From JAEUIE01 sp046350055 (lineage in GTDB: Bacteria; Planctomycetota; Planctomycetia; Gemmatales; HRBIN36): DNA of 64,000 nucleotides. The DNA lies in assembly GCA_046350055.1 (NCBI GenBank), contig JAXMBC010000001.1, positions 620,001 through 684,000 of the forward strand. The letters run 5' to 3'. Under the pieces are notes generated by a model, which saw nothing but the letters and a program-made list of their open reading frames with translations, searched no databases and was not told the DNA's origin. Position 1 is the stretch's first letter; each line of letters starts with the position of its first letter. This document shows, one piece after another, positions 59,424 through 64,000 of the stretch. A program made the position numbers and the translations under genes.

Positions 59424-59487
59424 TGCACAAGTGGAGTTTGCAGGAAGTGGTGGAACTAATCGGTTAGCTGATAGTACCGAGAATGAA

Positions 59488-59856
59488 TTACGGAATCTTC
59501 TTCAGGGTCGTTTCCTCGGCGTCTCTCTTATCGTCCTTGAGCGTACACTCCTTCTCCGATAGCTTGATAATCTTTGTTGTCTTTGTCGTCTCGTTACCGT
59601 CTATCTTAACGTGGGTAGTGAGCATGTCCCCTTCAATCTTGTAGGTGCCTCCCAGCGTCTCCTGCTTGCCCTCTGCGCCCTCCACATATTTGACTTTGTT
59701 GCCTTTCATGAACTCAACCGTGATGTTAAGTTCGTACGGCAAATTAACGAATTTCCATTTGCCAATAAGCAACTAGGCATCAATCTTATCATCAGCAGCA
59801 CCTACCAGTCCCGCGCATGACAACAGCAGCACTAAAGCCAAATATGAACGTACCAT
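59488..59856 (-). pseudogene. Secreted lipocalin-like gene with in-frame TAG
   Basis: From ATG 59856 (GAGGTCG upstream) the frame reads MVRSYLALVLLLSCAGLVGA, then ADDKIDA, a TAG at 59773-59775, and continues in the same frame LLIGKWKFVNLPYELNITVE to a normal stop, 94 codons later. The front part is a signal peptide and the rest a lipocalin-like domain (IGKWKF..., GTYKIEGDMLTTHVKIDG). One base change would restore a 122-aa secreted protein. It may be a recent pseudogene, a sequencing error or a read-through gene. Confidence 0.78.
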
Positions 59857-59984
59857 CGACCTCTTCCCGTGATAATCTTGCATGTGCAATCTTAGCAGAA
59901 GCGCGCTACAGCTAAAACAAATAAAATTGAAACTGAGACACTACCCAAAATTGACCTCAGCCCCGCCGGCAGGTGAGCTGGATT

Positions 59985-60000
59985 GTTCGGCGGCAGAAGG
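59985..60000 (+). repeat. Cassette-border motif, variant GTTCGGCGGCAGAAGG
   Basis: A close variant of the motifs at 56606 and 58736, 34 bases before the GTG start of the YCII-like gene. It lies at the step from AT-rich to GC-rich sequence. Confidence 0.4.
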
Positions 60001-60018
60001 TAACTGGAGGGCCGAGCG

Positions 60019-60360
60019 GTGGCGAAGTACCTTGTCTCCTTCCCCGCACCAACAATGGATGTCCCCGCTGAGGACATGGCCGCGGTCGGCGAAGCGGCAC
60101 GCGCGGTCATCCGCGAGGCGAAAGTTGCCGGCGTCTACGTGTTCGGTGGCGGCATCAACGAGTCCGTCGCGCCGCTGATGGTCGCCGCCGACGGCACCGT
60201 TACGAACGAGACCTACCCGCAGACGAAGGAGTTCAACGGCGGCTTCTGCGTCCTGGAACTCCCATCGCGCGAAGCCGCCGTCCGGTGGGCCGCGAAGATC
60301 GCCGAAGCCTGCCGCTGCTCGCAGGAACTCCGTGAGTTCGGGTACGACGCCGAGAGCTGA
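60019..60360 (+). CDS. YCII/DGPF-domain protein
   Basis: 113 aa from GTG 60019 with CTGGAGGG upstream. Reading AKYLVSFPAPTMDVPAEDM, then AGVYVFGGGINESVAPLMVA, PQTKEFNGGFCVLELPSREA and AARWAAKIAEACRCSQELREF-type end, it fits the YCII-related (DGPF) ferredoxin-like fold, in which a dimer forms a small pocket. Role unknown; related domains are sometimes fused to ECF sigma factors. Strongly GC-rich codon use and the border motifs on both sides suggest that it is mobile cargo. Confidence 0.75.
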   Translation: MAKYLVSFPAPTMDVPAEDMAAVGEAARAVIREAKVAGVYVFGGGINESVAPLMVAADGTVTNETYPQTKEFNGGFCVLELPSREAAVRWAAKIAEACRCSQELREFGYDAES

Positions 60361-60632
60361 CCGGCGAAGCCGCAGCCGGGCAGATGGAGTAGCCCCAGAG
60401 GCCGACCGAACCCCCTCTCGAGCCCTGGTTGTCAAGCCTCCGGGCCGTTCAAGTTGGTGGCTCACACTCACGCGTGTCGCGTATGTTCCTGGCTCCCGGG
60501 CGAGGCTGCGGTGGCTTGGGGCCTCGCTTCGTCCCTGTGGGCAGAAGGGTTGGAGGCACTGTTCTGGATTCGATTCGGAGTACCGAGTACAGTGCAACTT
60601 CACACTCTCTTGGTCCGGAGCAGGAAATTAAG
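60361..60632. other. Spacer with cassette 3' repeat
   Basis: Contains the 36-bp repeat 60406-60442 (ACCGAACCCCC..., AGCCCTGGTTGTCAAGCCTC) that is also present at 58275-58310 in the 3' end of the 57326 gene. No credible gene in the rest. Confidence 0.6.
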
Positions 60633-61076
60633 ATGAATGACAAACAGCAGTCCGGGGGCCATGACAATTCACAGGATATCCGGTCTCGGGTTGAGCAGGC
60701 AACTGACCCACGGGTCGATCTCGCGGTGCAGCGTACGGAGTTGGCGCTGGATCGAACACAACTCGCCTGGGTACGTACGGCATTTTCCTTTATCACCGCT
60801 GGCTTAGCTATTGATAAAGGAGCACAAGCACTGCACGCAGCCCGGGTTCTTGCGGGTACTAACTGGGTCAACAGCAGTCATGCTGTTGGCATTGTGTTGA
60901 CCCTGCTATCCACAATCTTCCTGATTTTCTCGTCGGTCCTGTATTATCAACAGGCCTATACTCTGGCACGACTCAAGGGAATTACCCCGCCCAGGTTGCC
61001 ACTTCCGTTCCTCATTTCATTGCTTGTTGTCTTACTCGGCATCACGCTTTCGTTACTGATGCTGACCCTGGATTAA
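60633..61076 (+). CDS. DUF202 membrane protein (YidH-like)
   Basis: 147 aa. DPRVDLAVQRTELALDRTQLAW followed by VRTAFSFITAGLAIDKG is the DUF202 signature (R..LA..RT.LAW.R), and three membrane helices follow (AFSFITAGLAI, AVGIVLTLLSTIFLIFSSVL, FLISLLVVLLGITLSLLML). A small inner-membrane family of unknown function, some members near stress genes. The soluble N-terminal 40 residues are charged. Confidence 0.85.
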   Translation: MNDKQQSGGHDNSQDIRSRVEQATDPRVDLAVQRTELALDRTQLAWVRTAFSFITAGLAIDKGAQALHAARVLAGTNWVNSSHAVGIVLTLLSTIFLIFSSVLYYQQAYTLARLKGITPPRLPLPFLISLLVVLLGITLSLLMLTLD

Positions 61077-61117
61077 CATGAAGGGCTGCGCCGCAAATGG
61101 TTCCCCCTCACCCCCGA

Positions 61118-61142
61118 CCCCTCTCCCCGGTGGGGAGAGGGG
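61118..61142. repeat. Dispersed CT-rich palindrome
   Basis: CCCCTCTCCCC-GGT-GGGGAGAGGGG, a perfect 11-bp stem. Such motifs are dispersed in many planctomycete genomes. It lies just downstream of both the DUF202 gene and the convergent mrp gene and may help terminate both. Confidence 0.72.
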
Positions 61143-61149
61143 AGACTAG

Positions 61150-61935
61150 CTACAAGCTTGGTAGTGCTTCCGGCTGTTGCATGCTTGCACAGCGTTCCGC
61201 GACGGCCTGGGCGAGGCTCAGGTATTGTTGAGCCACGGCGCTTTCCGGGTGGCTGTGGACGACGGGGTCGCCGGCGTCACCCTGGATGGCCACTTGCGGT
61301 ACGATGGGAAGCTGGGCCATCAGTGGCACCTGGTATTCCGCAGCACAGGTTGCACCGCCACCAGCGCCGAAGATGGCGTATTGCTTGCCATCATCCCCGG
61401 TGAAGTAGCTCATGTTTTCCACCACGCCCAGCAGCGGTACTTTCAGGGTCTCAAACATCTGGGCACCGCGGCGGACGATTTCGAGGCTTACATCCTGAGG
61501 CATGGTGACGAGCAGTGCCCCGGTGGGTGGCACTTCCTGGCAGAGGGAGAGTTGGGCGTCGCCGGTACCGGGGGGCAGATCGATGACGAGGAAGTCGAGT
61601 TCGCCCCAAGGGATCTGGGTGAGGTAGGCGACCACGTACTTGCCGACCATGGGGCCGCGAAGGATGTTGGCCTGGCCCGGAGCCGAGATGAAGGCCGAGG
61701 ACATAATCTTGATGCCATACTTTTCGACGGGCAGGCCCTGGGTGCGCTGGTCGACGGTGCCGACGCCGACCATTTTGCCGATGCTGGGGCCGAGGATGTC
61801 TGCATCGGCGAGGCCGACGCGATAGCCGTTCTTTTGCAGGGCGATGGCGAGGTTGACCGAAACGGTCGACTTGCCGACGCCGCCTTTGCCACTGGCGACA
61901 GCGATGGTGTATTTCACGTTGGGGATGGTGCTCAT
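61150..61935 (-). CDS. mrp: Mrp/ApbC-type iron-sulfur carrier ATPase
   Basis: 261 aa. Starts YTIAVASGKGGVGKSTVSVN (deviant Walker A), LADADILGPSIGKM (A'), WGELDFLVIDLPPGTGDAQLSL (Walker B and switch) and NMSYFTGDDGKQYAIFG, all Mrp/NBP35 hallmarks. The usual C-x-x-C bridging the dimer is replaced: the motif region reads NMSYFTGDDGKQY rather than NMSYFxCPxC, so cluster binding may differ. It lacks the N-terminal MIP18 domain. It lies before DUF971 (62029-62388), transcribed in the same direction, a pairing common with Mrp. Confidence 0.9.
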   Translation of the reverse strand: MSTIPNVKYTIAVASGKGGVGKSTVSVNLAIALQKNGYRVGLADADILGPSIGKMVGVGTVDQRTQGLPVEKYGIKIMSSAFISAPGQANILRGPMVGKYVVAYLTQIPWGELDFLVIDLPPGTGDAQLSLCQEVPPTGALLVTMPQDVSLEIVRRGAQMFETLKVPLLGVVENMSYFTGDDGKQYAIFGAGGGATCAAEYQVPLMAQLPIVPQVAIQGDAGDPVVHSHPESAVAQQYLSLAQAVAERCASMQQPEALPSL

Positions 61936-61955
61936 GTTGACTCCTTGAGTAGCCA

Positions 61956-62036
61956 GTAGCTAGTAGCAGGTAGCAAGTAGACGAAAGCACAACGATGTTG
62001 TCTTCTACTAGCTTCTAGCTACTTGCTACTAGCTAC
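61956..62036. repeat. Inverted GTAGCTAGTAGC/CTACTTGC repeat
   Basis: GTAGCTAGTAGCAGGTAGC...AAGTAG (61956-61980) faces CTACTTGCTACTAGCTAC (62019-62036), with a 7-base insertion in the left arm. It lies between the Mrp and DUF971 genes, overlapping the DUF971 3' end, and is of the dispersed CTAGTAGC type. Confidence 0.65.
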
Positions 62037-62388
62037 GTTCCTTCCACTCGCACAGCGAATGCAGGAACTCGTAAGTATACAAACCAGTATCGTGGCCATC
62101 GCTCCAGACGGCTTTATAGGCGTAGTTGCCGACGGGTTGGAAGCCTGCGAGTACGGTGCTGCTGCCGCGAGGTACTTCCTTTTCCTGGAGGACCTTGAGC
62201 GAAAGGCCGGTGTGGGTGGGTTCCGCGAGGGGTTTGGTGATCCGATGACGGTCTTCGTTGCACCCGGCACAGGGGCATTCGGCCCGCAGCTTGGTCCAGG
62301 CAATGGTGCCCAGGCGGCCATCGTTCCAGGTGATTTGCAACTGGTCGGCAAGTCTGGTGAAGGCAGCAGGGCGAAGGGTGGTGGTCAT
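62029..62388 (-). CDS. DUF971 protein
   Basis: 119 aa. LQITWNDGRLGTIAWTKLRA, ECPCAGCNEDRH and VGNYAYKAVWSDGHDTGLYTYEFLHSLC match DUF971, the N-terminal domain of gamma-butyrobetaine hydroxylase-like proteins, with its C-x2-C metal pair. In many bacteria it is found alone and next to Mrp, as here, and is linked to iron-sulfur cluster carriers. Its exact role is unsettled. Confidence 0.87.
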   Translation of the reverse strand: MTTTLRPAAFTRLADQLQITWNDGRLGTIAWTKLRAECPCAGCNEDRHRITKPLAEPTHTGLSLKVLQEKEVPRGSSTVLAGFQPVGNYAYKAVWSDGHDTGLYTYEFLHSLCEWKERS

Positions 62389-62541
62389 GCAGACATCTTA
62401 TGCTGATTCCAGGGGCCGAGTATCGCAACATCTCGATCTTCGGGCAGGTGTGACTTTTCCTTTCCCTTCCGCACGATGATGCTTTACAATCGGCCCGTCC
62501 TCTCATTCCCACCAGATGTTTCGTTTCGGAGATGTTCGTCG

Positions 62542-63936
62542 ATGCAACCCAATAACCTCTCTCGCCGCGGCTTCCTGGCCGGCTCCGTCGGAGCGCTGTG
62601 TGCCACCGGCCTGCCCTTGTGGTATGCCCGTGAACTGGTCGCCCTGGAGCAGGAGCACGCCATCCGGGCCGTGAAGTCCGTCAACGACAAGCTGCAGATC
62701 GGCGTCATTGGCTGTGGCGACCGTGTTCGTTCCGGCGACTTGCTGTTTGGTCTGCTGCGGAATCCCAATGTCGAAGTCGTCGCGTGTTGCGATGTCGATG
62801 CCAAGCAGCTGGAATACACCGCCCGCATTGTCGAAGGCGAGAAACCCAGCAGGCAGCTCAATCCGTATCGCCAGCCGATTCCCTCCGGTGAGCCTGACCC
62901 CAATCGCAAGACCACCGTGAAGGTGAAGCGGTTCAAGGACTTCCGCGACCTGGTCGCCCTCAAGGATGTGGATGCAGTCCTGGTTACGACCACGGACCAC
63001 TGGCATGCCCTGCCTTCCATTGCCGCGTGCAATGCCAAGAAGGATGTCTACTGCGAGAAGCCTCTGTCGCTCACCATTCAGGAAGGGCGAGCGATGGCGA
63101 AGGCGGCCCGGGCCAATAACGTCGTCTTCCAGACGGGTTCGCAGCAGCGGTCGGAGCTGGGCAAGTTCCGCCTGGCCTGTGAGCTGGTGCAGAATGGCCG
63201 CATTGGCAAGATCAAGAAGATCGAGACCCGCATCGGCAACCCCGACAAGGGCGGCCCGTTCACCAACGAAGCCCCTCCCGAAGGGCTCGACTGGAACTTC
63301 TGGCTCGGTCAGACGCCTGAGGTACCGTACTGCAAGCAGCGCTGCCACTACCAGTTCCGCTGGTGGTATCCCTACTCGGGCGGCAAGATGACCGACTGGG
63401 GCGCTCACCACAACGACGTCGCTCAGTGGGCCCTGGGTATGGACAACAGCGGCCCGGTGAAGGTGACTGCTGTGAAGGGTGTTCAGCAGGGCATCGAGAA
63501 TGGCTACGACTGCCACCGCGATTTCGAGGTGGTGTTCGAGTATGCCAACGGCGTGCCGGTGCACTGCATGTCGGACAAGGAGAACGGCGTGCTGTTTGAA
63601 GGCGAGACGGGCTGGATCTTCGTCAGCCGTGGCAGCCTCAAGGCCAGCGACAAGAAGATCATTGATGAACCGCTGGGCAGCGATGCCAAGCGGCTGCTGG
63701 CGTCGCCGAACCACATGCGGAACTGGCTCGATAACATCAAGAGCCGGGGTCGCTGCTGTGCCGATGTCGAGATTGGCCACCGCTCTGCCACGGTGTGTCA
63801 CCTGGGCAATATCGGCCTTCGCTTCTTCATGGGCAAGACGATCAACTGGAATCCGAGCACGGAGAAATTCCAGGAAGAGGAAGCCAACCAGCACATCGCC
63901 CGCACGATGCGAGCACCGTGGAAGCTGGAAGGTTAA
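62542..63936 (+). CDS. Tat-exported Gfo/Idh/MocA oxidoreductase
   Basis: 464 aa from ATG 62542. Twin-arginine signal SRRGFLAGSVGALCATGLP. Rossmann start LQIGVIGCGDRVRSGDLLFG, then DAVLVTTTDHWHALPSIAAC, KKDVYCEKPLSLTIQEGRAM (EKP) and later WWYPYSGGKMTDWGAHHNDVAQWA, the usual C-terminal active-site block of planctomycete forms. A long insertion near residues 95-125 (RQLNPYRQPIPSGEPDPNRK) is unusual. Substrate unknown. Strongly GC-rich codon use compared with 49646-51142, but similar to the nearby mrp gene. Confidence 0.92.
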   Translation: MQPNNLSRRGFLAGSVGALCATGLPLWYARELVALEQEHAIRAVKSVNDKLQIGVIGCGDRVRSGDLLFGLLRNPNVEVVACCDVDAKQLEYTARIVEGEKPSRQLNPYRQPIPSGEPDPNRKTTVKVKRFKDFRDLVALKDVDAVLVTTTDHWHALPSIAACNAKKDVYCEKPLSLTIQEGRAMAKAARANNVVFQTGSQQRSELGKFRLACELVQNGRIGKIKKIETRIGNPDKGGPFTNEAPPEGLDWNFWLGQTPEVPYCKQRCHYQFRWWYPYSGGKMTDWGAHHNDVAQWALGMDNSGPVKVTAVKGVQQGIENGYDCHRDFEVVFEYANGVPVHCMSDKENGVLFEGETGWIFVSRGSLKASDKKIIDEPLGSDAKRLLASPNHMRNWLDNIKSRGRCCADVEIGHRSATVCHLGNIGLRFFMGKTINWNPSTEKFQEEEANQHIARTMRAPWKLEG

Positions 63937-63945
63937 TCTGAATCA

Positions 63946-63978
63946 GAAGAAGCTGAAGCGTTCCGCTTCAGCTTCTTC
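63946..63978 (+). terminator. Hairpin terminator after Gfo/Idh/MocA gene
   Basis: GAAGAAGCTGAAGC-GTTCC-GCTTCAGCTTCTTC, a perfect 14-bp stem ten bases past the stop, followed by GTTTCG. A strong hairpin with a short U-tract. Confidence 0.82.
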
Positions 63979-64000
63979 GTTTCGTATGGGAGGCGTCCGG

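Noticed and set aside
61177..61959. 260-aa plus-strand frame opposite mrp
   Set aside because: The minus-strand mrp gene has all P-loop motifs; the plus frame has none.
62503..63894. 463-aa open frame on the minus strand
   Set aside because: It is the antisense shadow of the Gfo/Idh/MocA gene; GC-rich codon use keeps the opposite frame open. Composition is Arg/His/Val-rich and no family pattern is seen.
1..64000. CRISPR array
   Set aside because: No regularly spaced identical repeats of 23-40 bp were seen on either strand, and no cas genes.

Overview
The window looks like a planctomycete chromosome, most likely a Gemmataceae-type bacterium. The signs are PEP-CTERM surface proteins, a DUF1559 prepilin-like protein, two Tat-exported Gfo/Idh/MocA oxidoreductases, DUF1573 and LolA-like secreted proteins, a ZAS anti-sigma with a CHAT protein, and Imm26-type cargo. 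Genus and species cannot be set from the sequence alone.

Layout. (a) 1-11.7 kb: a PEP-CTERM repeat protein cut by the window edge, then a leftward array with short gaps (2.8-11.7 kb). In transcription order it holds a toroid-like membrane protein, a secreted Cys-rich protein, a membrane-anchored C39-type peptidase, two LolA-like secreted proteins, a GT39-like enzyme, a prepilin and a GT2 glycosyltransferase. (b) about 11.9-45.2 kb: an integrated plasmid-like mobilizable element. It has iterons with DnaA-like boxes, repA, a parA operon, a MobF relaxase, a ParB/KorB-like regulator, a coupling-protein motor with a separate membrane partner, two PIN-domain toxin-antitoxin pairs, an ArdC-type antirestriction protein, a DUF932 protein, a tyrosine recombinase and a large serine recombinase. 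Cargo includes a sigma/ZAS anti-sigma/TPR-CHAT operon, a HAF-repeat PEP-CTERM protein and a group II intron. No VirB-type channel is visible. The serine recombinase gene runs into the 3' end of a tRNA-Pro gene, which marks the right border; the left border was not located. (c) 45.2-55.9 kb: chromosomal genes: tRNA-Pro, kynU-kynB, rpsP-trmD-rplS, a Gfo/Idh/MocA protein, a second C39/Cys-rich/LolA-like cluster on the plus strand, and ribonuclease D. (d) 56-60.6 kb: a GC-rich accessory patch of small cargo genes, REPIN-type palindromic doublets and recurrent cassette-like border motifs. (e) 60.6 kb to the end: DUF202 protein, Mrp ATPase with DUF971, and a second Gfo/Idh/MocA protein.

The strongest new leads are as follows. 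First, a module that occurs twice and pairs a stand-alone extracytoplasmic C39 peptidase with a secreted Cys-rich protein carrying a double-glycine-like motif. Second, a 165-166-nt structured element, present twice upstream of paralogous 65-aa genes, whose basal stem shows compensatory changes. Third, the split coupling protein and unassigned membrane-protein operon of the mobile element. Fourth, REPIN-like doublets and cassette-like borders in the accessory patch.

All family assignments come from reading motifs in the translated sequence. No database search was run.
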